This document shows, one piece after another, positions 7,440 through 15,500 of a DNA stretch of 44,098 nt; positions within the stretch are counted from its first letter, which is position 1; the number at the start of each line of letters is the position of its first letter. The notes beneath the pieces were generated by a model, which ran no database searches, was not told the origin of the DNA, and saw nothing but the letters and a program-made list of their open reading frames with translations. Both the position numbers and the translations under genes were made by a program. Where the stretch lies: NCBI GenBank assembly GCA_017501695.1, contig JAFVWL010000011.1, positions 1-44,098 of the forward strand. The letters are read 5' to 3'. The DNA is from Oscillospiraceae bacterium (GTDB lineage Bacteria > Bacillota > Clostridia > Oscillospirales > Oscillospiraceae).

Positions 7440-8213
7440 GTGAAGCTGTTTTCTGAATTGATGCTGGACCGGCCCAGCGGCCGGGTGGTGGGCACCTCGG
7501 CCTGCTTCTGGATGTTTTCCTTTGTGGCCATTCCGTTTTTTCTCCGGCTGCTGATGATCGGGTCCTATGAAGACTATGCCCTGACCTCCGGGGGACAGAT
7601 GGTGTACCACGTGTTCAACTTCCTGGCGATGCTGATGATCTTCGGGAACTACCTGAAGGATTCCTTCCTGAATGTGGAGGTGGATACCGCCAAGGTGGTC
7701 CGCACCGTAGCCAGCTCCACAGCCATCATTCTGGTGTTTTTCATTGGATTGCAGACCCTTTATGGGCTGGTTGATCTTCCCTTGCTGGCCCCGATGGCCT
7801 GGGGTTCCCTGCCCATTGGGGAAATGACGATCCTGGAGTATTCGTGGACCGTTATTAACTTTCACCCTCTGTGGGGCAGCCTGATCATGGTGCTGCTGAC
7901 CCCCCTGACCACAAGCTGTATCTACTACGCCATGACCTTCGCGCCGGTCTGCAATAACAAGCCCTGGCTGGCCTATGTGCTGGTGGCCGTGGTCCTGGCC
8001 ATTCCCCGGGTCATCAATTCCACCCTGCTGTACTGGGCACCGGAGCAGGAGCTTGCCATCTATCTGGGCCAGCTTCCCATCCATATGGTGGCCTGCCGGG
8101 CCTACCAGAAATGCGATACGGTCTGGGCTCCCATCTTCACCCTCATGGTGGCGAACCTCTTTGCCTGTGTCTACCTGGGCCTGCCCAGCCTCCTGCTGGG
8201 AATGCTGCAATAA
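7440..8213 (+). CDS. CPBP-like membrane protein lacking protease residues
   Basis: 257 residues with about seven hydrophobic segments. The last third follows the layout of CPBP (Abi/CAAX-protease-like) proteins: LLTPLTTSCIYYAMTF sits where APxxEExxFRG is expected, PRV where the FxxxH motif lies, and VWAPIFTLMVANL where WAPIxxHxxNN lies. The paired glutamates, the arginine and the histidines that make the active site are all replaced, so if the assignment is right the protein is a non-catalytic member. The GTG start at 7440 was chosen because AAGGAGG lies nine bases ahead and a good promoter precedes it; the upstream ATG at 7248 would be untranscribed. Monocistronic, divergent from prfC. Family assignment is by pattern only. 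Confidence 0.6.
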   Translation: MKLFSELMLDRPSGRVVGTSACFWMFSFVAIPFFLRLLMIGSYEDYALTSGGQMVYHVFNFLAMLMIFGNYLKDSFLNVEVDTAKVVRTVASSTAIILVFFIGLQTLYGLVDLPLLAPMAWGSLPIGEMTILEYSWTVINFHPLWGSLIMVLLTPLTTSCIYYAMTFAPVCNNKPWLAYVLVAVVLAIPRVINSTLLYWAPEQELAIYLGQLPIHMVACRAYQKCDTVWAPIFTLMVANLFACVYLGLPSLLLGMLQ

Positions 8214-8219
8214 AATCCA

Positions 8220-8247
8220 AAACGGACTTCCAACCGGAAGTCCGTTT
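8220..8247 (+). terminator. terminator of CPBP-like gene
   Basis: AAACGGACTTCC and GGAAGTCCGTTT form a 12-bp stem seven bases beyond the stop codon. The tail reads TTTCAGCGTGTCAAAAAAG. The stem is almost the same as that of the facing aldolase terminator at 8522-8556. Confidence 0.8.
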
Positions 8248-8431
8248 CAGCGTGTCAAAAAAGTCGGTTTTACGGCGCAGCCGCTCCCTTCCCCCGGGGG
8301 GAAGGTGGATTCAAAATGGCCCAACGCCTTGGGACATTTTGAAGACGGAAGAGGAACGGCGAAACCTGAAAGTTAGGAAAATGTCTGATACTTAGTACAA
8401 AACATAACATTTCTGCCCGCATTCCTCTTCA

Positions 8432-8483
8432 GTCAGAATCGGCATTGAAAAGCCGATTCTGACAGCTTCTCCCCGGGAGAAGC
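8432..8483. repeat. pair of perfect inverted repeats
   Basis: GTCAGAATCGGC (8432-8443) is inverted at 8452-8463 across an eight-base spacer, and GCTTCTCCC (8465-8473) is inverted at 8475-8483. The two hairpins touch each other; neither has a U-run. Confidence 0.55.
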
Positions 8484-8521
8484 GTTAGGCGCTCCCGCGC
8501 CAGAAGGTTTTTCGACAGTCT

Positions 8522-8556
8522 GCAAAACGGACTTCCAATCGGAAGTCCGTTTTTGC
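8522..8556 (-). terminator. terminator of first aldolase gene
   Basis: On the minus strand AAAACGGACTTCC pairs with GGAAGTCCGTTTT around a GATT loop directly after the stop codon; the tail GCAGACTGTCGAAAAACC follows. Confidence 0.85.
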
Positions 8557-9489
8557 TTATGCTTTGCCGGCGCTGCCCAGGACGTGGCGGAGCTTGTGCC
8601 GTACCAGCTCCTTCATGTTGGCACGGGCGGGCTTCAGGTAATCCCGGGGATCGAATTTCTCCGGATTCCGGGCCATGTACTGCCGCAGGGTCCCGGTCAT
8701 CACCAGCCGCAGATCCGATGCCACATTGATCTTGCACACGCCCAATTCCGCGGCCTTCCGCAATTCCCCGTCGGGGATGCCCACGGCCCCGGGCAGACTG
8801 CCTCCATGGGCGTTGATCATTTCCACATATGCCTGGGGCACCGAGGACGCGCCGTGGAGCACCAGGGGGAATCCCGGCACAGCCGCCATAATGTCCCGGA
8901 GGATGTCGAACCGGAGCTTCGGCTCCGTGCCGGGCTTGAATTTGTAGGCCCCGTGGCTGGTGCCCATGGCGATGGCCAGGGAATCGCAGCCGGTCCGGGC
9001 GATAAATTCCGCCACTTCCTCCGGCCAGGTATACCGGGCCCGGTCGTCGGAGACGGAAATATGGTCCTCCACACCGGCCAGAGCGCCCAGCTCCGCCTCT
9101 ACCACCACGCCCCGATCGTGGGCGTATTCCACCACGGCCCGGGTCACGGCGACATTCTCCTCGAAGGGCAGGGAGGACCCGTCGATCATCACGGAGGTAT
9201 AGCCCCCGTCGATGCAGAATTTGCACATCTCAAAGCTTCTGCCATGGTCCAGATGGAAGGCCATGGGGATCTCCGGGCATTCCAACGCCGCGGCCCGGGC
9301 CAGTTGGACCATGTAGGTGTGGTTTTCCACCACATCCTGGGACACCTGCAGGATCACCGGGGACCGCTCCTCCCGGCAGGCCTCGGAAATGGCCTGAACC
9401 GTTTCCATGCTGTTGAAATTGAAGGCACCAATGGCATAGCCGCCGGCATAAGCCCTGCGGAACATTTCGGTGGTAGTGACTAAGGACAT
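8557..9489 (-). CDS. fba: class II fructose-bisphosphate aldolase paralogue
   Basis: 310 residues. Zinc-dependent class II aldolase that splits fructose 1,6-bisphosphate into dihydroxyacetone phosphate and glyceraldehyde 3-phosphate; tagatose-bisphosphate aldolases share the fold. The catalytic Asp and first zinc His are in HLDHG (about residues 79-83), followed by [14 protein letters not shown] (zinc His) and VLHGASSVP (zinc His), so all active-site residues are kept. It is about two thirds identical by eye to the next gene at 9603-10541 and two residues shorter in one loop. The start at 9489 follows a GGAGGG site. It has its own promoter and terminator, so it is not in an operon with its paralogue. 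Confidence 0.93.
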   Translation of the reverse strand: MSLVTTTEMFRRAYAGGYAIGAFNFNSMETVQAISEACREERSPVILQVSQDVVENHTYMVQLARAAALECPEIPMAFHLDHGRSFEMCKFCIDGGYTSVMIDGSSLPFEENVAVTRAVVEYAHDRGVVVEAELGALAGVEDHISVSDDRARYTWPEEVAEFIARTGCDSLAIAMGTSHGAYKFKPGTEPKLRFDILRDIMAAVPGFPLVLHGASSVPQAYVEMINAHGGSLPGAVGIPDGELRKAAELGVCKINVASDLRLVMTGTLRQYMARNPEKFDPRDYLKPARANMKELVRHKLRHVLGSAGKA

Positions 9490-9513
9490 GGAAAAGCCCT
9501 CCGTTTTTCTTTT

Positions 9514-9543
9514 ATCATACCATATTCTGCCACCGGTTTGCAA
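9514..9543 (-). promoter_or_regulatory. promoter of first aldolase gene
   Basis: On the minus strand TTGCAA (9538-9543) and TATGAT (9514-9519) are 18 bases apart, with a TGG extension before the -10. The -35 lies in a CCGGTTGCAAACCGG palindrome that could be an operator. Confidence 0.55.
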
Positions 9544-9560
9544 CCGGTTTCCGACAGCAA

Positions 9561-9586
9561 AAGGCTCCCTCGTTCGAGGGAGCCTT
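9561..9586 (-). terminator. terminator of second aldolase gene
   Basis: On the minus strand AAGGCTCCCTC/GAGGGAGCCTT forms an 11-bp stem with a short loop followed by TTTTGCTGTCGG, 16 bases after the stop codon. Confidence 0.85.
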
Positions 9587-9602
9587 CATGCTAAGTAGGG
9601 AA

Positions 9603-10541
9603 TTAGGCCTTGCCGGCGCAGCCCAGGACGTTGATCAGCTTGTGGCGGACCATTTCCTTGATGTTGGCGCGGGCGGGCTTCAGGTACTCGCGGGGGTCGA
9701 ACTTGTCGGGATGCTCGGCGAAGAACTTACGGATGGTGCCGGTCATGGCCAGACGCAGGTCGGAGTCGATGTTGATCTTGCAGACGGCCAGCTCAGCGGC
9801 GTGACGGAGCTGCTCCTCGGGAACACCGATGGCGCCGGGCATCTTGCCGCCGTAGGCGTTGACCATTTCCACGTACTCCTGGGGAACGGAGGAAGAGCCA
9901 TGCAGGACGATGGGGAAGCCGGGCAGCTTCTCGATGATGGCCTCCAGGATGTCGAAGCGGAGCTGGGGGTTGGTGCCGGGCTTGAACTTGTAAGCGCCGT
10001 GGGAGGTGCCGATGGCGATGGCCAGGGAGTCACAACCGGTACGGGCAACGAACTCCTCGACTTCCTCGGGACGGGTGTAGTGGGCGTTGTCAGCGGAAAC
10101 ATTGACCTCGTCTTCCACACCGGCCAGAGCGCCCAGCTCAGCCTCGACCACAACACCGTGGTCATGGGCGTACTCGACGACCTTCTTGGTGATGGCGATG
10201 TTCTCCTCGAAGGGCTTGGAGGAAGCGTCGATCATGACGGAGGTGAAGCCGCCGTCGATGCAGGACTTGCAGGTCTCGAAGCTGTCGCCGTGGTCCAGGT
10301 GCAGGGCAACGGGAATCTCGGGGCACTCGATGACAGCGGCCTCCACCAGCTTCACCAGGTAGGTGTGGTTGGCGTAAGCACGGGCACCCTTGGAAACCTG
10401 CAGGATAACAGGAGCCTTCTCCTCCTTGCAGGCCTCGGTGATGGCCTGGACGATCTCCATGTTGTTGACATTGAAAGCACCCACAGCGTAGCCGCCGTTG
10501 TAAGCCTTCTTGAACATCTCGGTAGTAGTAACAAGAGCCAT
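9603..10541 (-). CDS. fba: class II fructose-bisphosphate aldolase
   Basis: 312 residues, likely the main glycolytic aldolase. Zinc ligands and catalytic residues: D83 and H84 in HLDHG, E135 in EAELG, H181 in GTSHG and H214 in VLHGSSS; the phosphate-binding KINIDSDLR element is present. The codon choice is strongly biased to a few C- and G-ending codons, more than in the paralogue at 8557-9489, which suits a highly expressed gene. The ATG at 10541 has AAAGGA nine bases ahead; an upstream TTG at 10550 is too close to that site. Divergent from the phosphofructokinase gene, so the two consecutive steps of glycolysis share one intergenic region. Confidence 0.96.
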   Translation of the reverse strand: MALVTTTEMFKKAYNGGYAVGAFNVNNMEIVQAITEACKEEKAPVILQVSKGARAYANHTYLVKLVEAAVIECPEIPVALHLDHGDSFETCKSCIDGGFTSVMIDASSKPFEENIAITKKVVEYAHDHGVVVEAELGALAGVEDEVNVSADNAHYTRPEEVEEFVARTGCDSLAIAIGTSHGAYKFKPGTNPQLRFDILEAIIEKLPGFPIVLHGSSSVPQEYVEMVNAYGGKMPGAIGVPEEQLRHAAELAVCKINIDSDLRLAMTGTIRKFFAEHPDKFDPREYLKPARANIKEMVRHKLINVLGCAGKA

Positions 10542-10602
10542 TGGAATCAATCCTTTCTTAATAAGTGGACGAAGCCTGGTCCGCCCACAATTTGTCCCTT
10601 AT

Positions 10603-10630
10603 ATTATAACACAGATTTTTTGCATTTCAA
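10603..10630 (-). promoter_or_regulatory. fba: promoter of second aldolase gene
   Basis: On the minus strand TTGAAA (10625-10630) and TATAAT (10603-10608) are 16 bases apart; the leader is about 55 bases. Confidence 0.65.
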
Positions 10631-10745
10631 TATGAAATTTTCCGACAGCGCCGTGTCAAATGGAAAAATACGCCACAATTTTGCGTTCAGAAGGCCGTCT
10701 TCCTCCGGCGGAAACGACGATTTTCAGAAAAAACGGAAAATCCTA

Positions 10746-10774
10746 TTTACCTTTTCGGGAAAATGCAGTATAAT
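10746..10774 (+). promoter_or_regulatory. pfp: promoter of PPi-phosphofructokinase gene
   Basis: TTTACC at 10746-10751 and a perfect TATAAT at 10769-10774 are 17 bases apart, just ahead of the gene and back to back with the aldolase promoter. Confidence 0.65.
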
Positions 10775-10820
10775 ATTTCCGCGTTTATTTACATTATTAA
10801 CTGTAAGGAGTGTTAATTAC

Positions 10821-12479
10821 ATGAAGCTTTCCCCTCTGCAGATTGCAAGATATCAGTACAACCCCAAGCTGCCCGGTATGCTCAGAAACGGTATTTCCGA
10901 GATCTGTGTCCGTAATGGCGGCGCCACCGAGAGCGTGGCGGACCAGGAGAAGATCCAGGCCCTGTTCCCCAACACCTACGGCAAGAATGAGATCACCTTC
11001 CAGAAGGGTCAGAACACCAGCGAGGCCAAGAAGCAGGTCGTTGGCGTGATCCTGTCCGGCGGCCAGGCCCCCGGCGGCCACAACGTGGTCTGCGGCCTGT
11101 ACGATGCCCTGAAGGCCCTGAGCCCCGAGAACGTGCTGTATGGCTTCAAGGGCGGCCCCAGCGGCCTGCTGGAGGATGACTACATCATCTTCGACGATGC
11201 CTATATCAACCAGTTCCGCAACACCGGCGGCTTTGACATCATCGGCTCCGGCAGAACCAAGCTGGAGACCCAGGAGCAGTTCGCCATCGTGGTTGAAAAC
11301 TGCAAGAAGCACGGCGTTACCGCCCTGGTCATCATCGGCGGCGACGACTCCAATACCAACGCCGCGGTCCTGGCTGAGTACTGCGCTGCCCATAACACCG
11401 GCATCCAGGTCATCGGCTGCCCCAAGACCATCGACGGCGACCTGAAGAACGAGGACATCGAGTGCTCCTTCGGCTTCGACACCGCCACCAAGACCTACTC
11501 CGAGATCATCGGCAATATCTGCCGTGACGCCAACTCCGCCAAGAAGTATTGGCACTTCATCAAGGTCATGGGCCGTTCCGCCTCCCATGTGGCTCTGGAG
11601 TGCGCCCTGCAGACCCAGCCCAACATCTGCCTGATCGGCGAGGAGGTTGCCGCCAAGAAGATGTCCCTGGCCCAGATCGCCGATTACATCGCCGACTCCG
11701 TGGCTGAACGTGCCGCCAAGGGCTGGAACTTCGGCATCGCCATCATCCCCGAGGGCATCGTGGAGTTCGTCCCCGAGTTCTCCGTGCTGATCGCTGAGAT
11801 CAACGAGCTGCTGGCCGGTGAGAAGGCCGATGTGTTCAACACCCTGCCCACCTGGAAGGAAAAGTACGGCTTCATCAAGAACGGCCTGACCGAGGCTTCC
11901 TTCGCCGTCTTCGACATTCTGCCCGAGAACATCCAGCAGCAGCTCTTCCTGGAGCGTGACCCCCACGGCAACGTGCAGGTGTCCCTGATCGAGTCCGAGA
12001 AGCTGTTCTCCGCTCTGGTGAAGGACAATCTGGCTGCCCGGAAGGTGGCCGGCACCTACAGAGGCAAGTTCTCCGCTCTGCATCACTTCCTGGGCTACGA
12101 AGGCCGCTGCGCTTTCCCCTCCAACTTTGATGCTGACTACTGCTATTCCCTGGGCTACAACGCTGCCATGCTGATCCAGTACGGCTACACCGGCTACCTG
12201 TCCAAGGTTTCCAACCTGCAGGCCCCCGCGGAAGAGTGGGTCGCCGGCGGTATGCCCATCACCAAGATGATGAACATCGAGCGCCGCCACGGTGCCGATA
12301 AGCCCGTTATCCGCAAGGCTCTGGTGGAGCTGGAGGGCGCTCCCTTCAAGTTCTTCGCCGAGCACCGCGAGCAGTGGGCTGTGGAGACCGCTTACCTGTA
12401 TCCCGGTGCCATCCAGTACTTCGGACCTTCCGAGGTCTGCGACCTGACCACCCGGACCCTGGCTCTGGAAAAGGCCTGA
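10821..12479 (+). CDS. pfp: pyrophosphate-fructose 6-phosphate 1-phosphotransferase
   Basis: 552 residues, the length of the long (plant-like) PPi-dependent phosphofructokinases. It phosphorylates fructose 6-phosphate with pyrophosphate reversibly, so it can work in glycolysis and gluconeogenesis. The nucleotide loop [16 protein letters not shown], the GGDDSNTNA element (G173-S177; Asp where ATP enzymes have Gly) and PKTIDGD (K202, catalytic D205) mark the pyrophosphate type; MGRSASH binds substrate. A very long frame starts upstream, but ATG 10821 follows AAGGAG at 10805-10810 and gives the family's normal N-terminus. Paired divergently with fructose-bisphosphate aldolase. Confidence 0.96.
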   Translation: MKLSPLQIARYQYNPKLPGMLRNGISEICVRNGGATESVADQEKIQALFPNTYGKNEITFQKGQNTSEAKKQVVGVILSGGQAPGGHNVVCGLYDALKALSPENVLYGFKGGPSGLLEDDYIIFDDAYINQFRNTGGFDIIGSGRTKLETQEQFAIVVENCKKHGVTALVIIGGDDSNTNAAVLAEYCAAHNTGIQVIGCPKTIDGDLKNEDIECSFGFDTATKTYSEIIGNICRDANSAKKYWHFIKVMGRSASHVALECALQTQPNICLIGEEVAAKKMSLAQIADYIADSVAERAAKGWNFGIAIIPEGIVEFVPEFSVLIAEINELLAGEKADVFNTLPTWKEKYGFIKNGLTEASFAVFDILPENIQQQLFLERDPHGNVQVSLIESEKLFSALVKDNLAARKVAGTYRGKFSALHHFLGYEGRCAFPSNFDADYCYSLGYNAAMLIQYGYTGYLSKVSNLQAPAEEWVAGGMPITKMMNIERRHGADKPVIRKALVELEGAPFKFFAEHREQWAVETAYLYPGAIQYFGPSEVCDLTTRTLALEKA

Positions 12480-12493
12480 GCTTCATAAAAATG

Positions 12494-12520
12494 CCGCCTG
12501 TCCCAATTCGGGACAGGCGG
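12494..12520. terminator. bidirectional terminator between pfp and M56 gene
   Basis: CCGCCTGTCCC/GGGACAGGCGG is a perfect 11-bp stem with a five-base loop, flanked by TTTT on the plus side and by CATTTTTA on the minus side. The two genes converge on it. Confidence 0.9.
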
Positions 12521-12527
12521 TTTTGCG

Positions 12528-15500
12528 TTATTCGGGGGTGACCTCCTGGTAAGGGGCGAAATGCTCGGAGTCTTCGTGGACACCGGAGCCGAAGAAACAC
12601 TTGTCATAGACACCGTAGAGCCTGGTATAAGTGCCGGTGGACAAATCGTATTCGCACCACATCCGGGGCCGTAGGTTGATCTCACCCTGGACCGCAAAGA
12701 AGGCATACATCACACCTTCCTGGAAGGGGTTGGCCTCTACATAGTCGGGTGTCGCGTTTTGGATGCCGGGCCGGAACAGAATGCTGTCCGGGTTCTCCTG
12801 CTCCGCCAGATACCGCTGCCAGAAGACGGGGTTGATGGTCTCCCAGCGGATGAGATTGGGGTTGTCTTCGTAGAGCATGAGACGGAAACAGCTCCTGGGC
12901 ACATCGGGCATATTCTCCGTGTGGAGCAGCTCCGGCTCCCCGGAATCCGCAATGAACCGGTACAGGCAAAGATGGTCTTCTTCCTCCACCAGGATATACA
13001 ATACGCCATCTATCGCGGCAGAGTCCAGAATAGCATCGGCGGTATAGCAGACGGTGGTTTCTCGGGTGAGTGTGTTGGTGCTGATGACTTTCTGATCGTT
13101 TTGGACCTTAAAGGTATAGTAATCAAAGCGGGCTGTAATGTCTTCCATGAACTGATACGCCAGATCACGGGCCGGCATAAAGAGAGCGGTGTCAGACTGT
13201 AACTCCCGGAGAAGATCAGACAGATACACCAAGTCGTAGCCATCTGCCCAGGCACTCATATGGTCAATCAGGTCACTCTGCTCCCGGTTGCTGAGGGTCG
13301 AGCTTGCCAGTTGCGTCAGGAATTCTGCCGGATCGGTATAGAAGGCATCATACAGCTCAGCAATCCAGGCTTCCGCGTAGGCACCGTCGGTTTTCCTGGT
13401 GAACAGCTCCCGGAAGTATCCATCGGGATCGTGGACAAGGGCATAAGCCTTGGTATAGATCTCCTGAAGTGCGGTTTTGATATTATTGCTGTTCTGACTT
13501 TCCATGGTGTAGGTGGTGGTTGCATAAACGGTCTCGCCGTTTTCCAGGATAGCCTGGATGCGGATGACGGCATCCAACTGACCTGTAGTTTGGCTGTGCC
13601 GGAAGCCCACGATCTCACTGGCGCTGACACGGTAGTAGTGGATCACATAGTAGGATTCCTCCATGGACTCCATGTAGGACAGGGGGATGGTGTCCCAATC
13701 CACGGTAAAGAACCAATCATCGTGAATCAAATCGCCGTCAGTCTGCTTCCATCCATAATCTTCCGCTTCTTCGGTAATAATCCGGGGAAGTGAATACTTG
13801 CGGTACTGCTCGTTGAGGTTGCGGATGGTGGATACCGTCTGGCTCACATTGGTGCCATAGTCAAAGGTGGAAACATAGTGATACCGGTAGGCCAGGGACT
13901 CCAGGAAGTCGGTGACCACCTGCCGCAGATCCTGGTCATTAACGTCCCGGTAATCGGCAATGGACCGAATCCAATAGTGTTCCGCGTTTTGCCACTGGTT
14001 TACGGCGGAAATGCTGTTGTGGGGGAGTTCCCGCTCTGCGGCAAACAGATGGGACAGAACCCGGTAAGGCACTGCTTCATTGCCGGGTTGGTCCTTCAGG
14101 GTTACAATGTGGCCGGGGGAGAAGGAATACCCGGGATAATATAGGGTGGTAATGCCGGTCAAAACATCGTAGTAGCCCTTGCTGAACTTCTGGGTAATCT
14201 GTCCGAGGGTGTCCGTGTGGAAGATGTAATAGCAGTCCGTATTGGGGTTGTAGGGAAGGGCAAACCATGCCTGATCCGGAGTCAGACCAAAATAGTCCAT
14301 GAGCAGTTGTTCTACCCGGTCCGCCGGCAGACGATGAGTCTCTCCCTTCCAGTAATCATAGCCGTTGTCCTGCAGATACTGAATTTCCTCGTCGGTAATA
14401 GGATCGTCCATTTCATAGCCCAGGCCGTCATAGAAGAAATACTTCATGTTGCAATTCTCGGCAGTGGTGAAGGTACTTGCCAGTACGTAGTTATACCGGA
14501 AAGTTGTAGGATCCTGAGGATTCCACTGGAAAAGCTCTGCGAAGTAGTCCAGTTCCTCCTGGGTCAGTTCCCGGCCCTTGTAATCGGGCAGGGCAACGCC
14601 AGTTGCGGTGGCAGACTGGTATGTGGCACGCAGATGTTCCTCCGGGGTAATGCCGTCGGGGTCGGAGAGGACACCGTCGGTGACGATGCCGTTGGGGTCG
14701 GTGAGGATATAGCCGGTCAAATGCTGTTCGTTGGTGAAGGAAACCCGGAGCAGGGTGCCGTCAGCCTTCTGCCGCAGGAACACCACCAAAGTGTTGTCGG
14801 CTTCGGTGAAGGATTCCACATACTCCCAGTCCTGGGCCTTCAGACTTCCGTCCATGGGCCAGGGCAGGGAAAAGGCCTTGTCAAAGCTTCCCTGGACCAG
14901 GGCACTGCCGTCCTGCTGCACATTTTTCGTGCCGCTGAACTGCTGGCCGTCGTAGCTCAGCCAGATGGAGGCCGTGTCATTTTCCACATCCTGAATCAGC
15001 CAGTTGCTGCCGACCTTGACCCGCAGCGTGCGGCCGGGATTGGGCGCGGCCTGCTGCCAGGTATGCAGATAGATCGTTTGTTTCTGAGAAACGGTGTTCA
15101 TGGAACTGATGCACTGCCGAATATATCGGTCCTGCAGGAAATGCAGAGGCTGATCGGGGTAATGAAGCTCATCACGGTTGATGGCTTCCACCTGAACGGC
15201 GGAGCCGTACTGCATTTGCAGCCGGAGGAGGGCCTGTTCCATTTCAACGTCATAGCCGCCGATAAAGGCCTTGATGTGAAGAATACCGTTCTCAATTTCT
15301 GCGGAAAGCAGATTGGGATAGTCGGCCTGATAAAGCTCCTGCTGAATCTGTTCCAGAGTTTCCGTATCCTTCTGGGTTCCGGGGGTAATACCTGCGGCAG
15401 CTTTGTAGGAACTGAGAATGTTGGCTGTGTCGGATTCCTCGACGGGAAGGAAATGATAAATCCGAGTAACGGACCCATCAGGGTCATCAATGGTCTCCTC

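Larger units (their letters stand above)
8214..8556. other. intergenic region with hairpins and repeats
   Basis: No gene is seen in these 343 bases. They hold two nearly identical terminator hairpins at the two ends (8220-8247 and 8522-8556), a repeat-like GC-rich stretch rich in CTCCC/GGGAAGG from about 8275, a perfect 12-bp inverted repeat GTCAGAATCGGC at 8432-8443/8452-8463, and a GCTTCTCCC/GGGAGAAGC hairpin at 8465-8483. These look like members of further dispersed intergenic repeat families. Confidence 0.6.

Noticed and set aside
8432-8483. Adjacent hairpins considered as a CRISPR-like or riboswitch element
   Set aside because: Only one copy of each arm, no regular spacers, and no downstream gene in the right orientation; simplest view is a dispersed intergenic repeat.
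9588-10820. 400-codon N-terminal extension of the phosphofructokinase frame
   Set aside because: It is antisense to the aldolase gene; the strong AAGGAG site and promoter place the start at 10821, which gives the normal protein.
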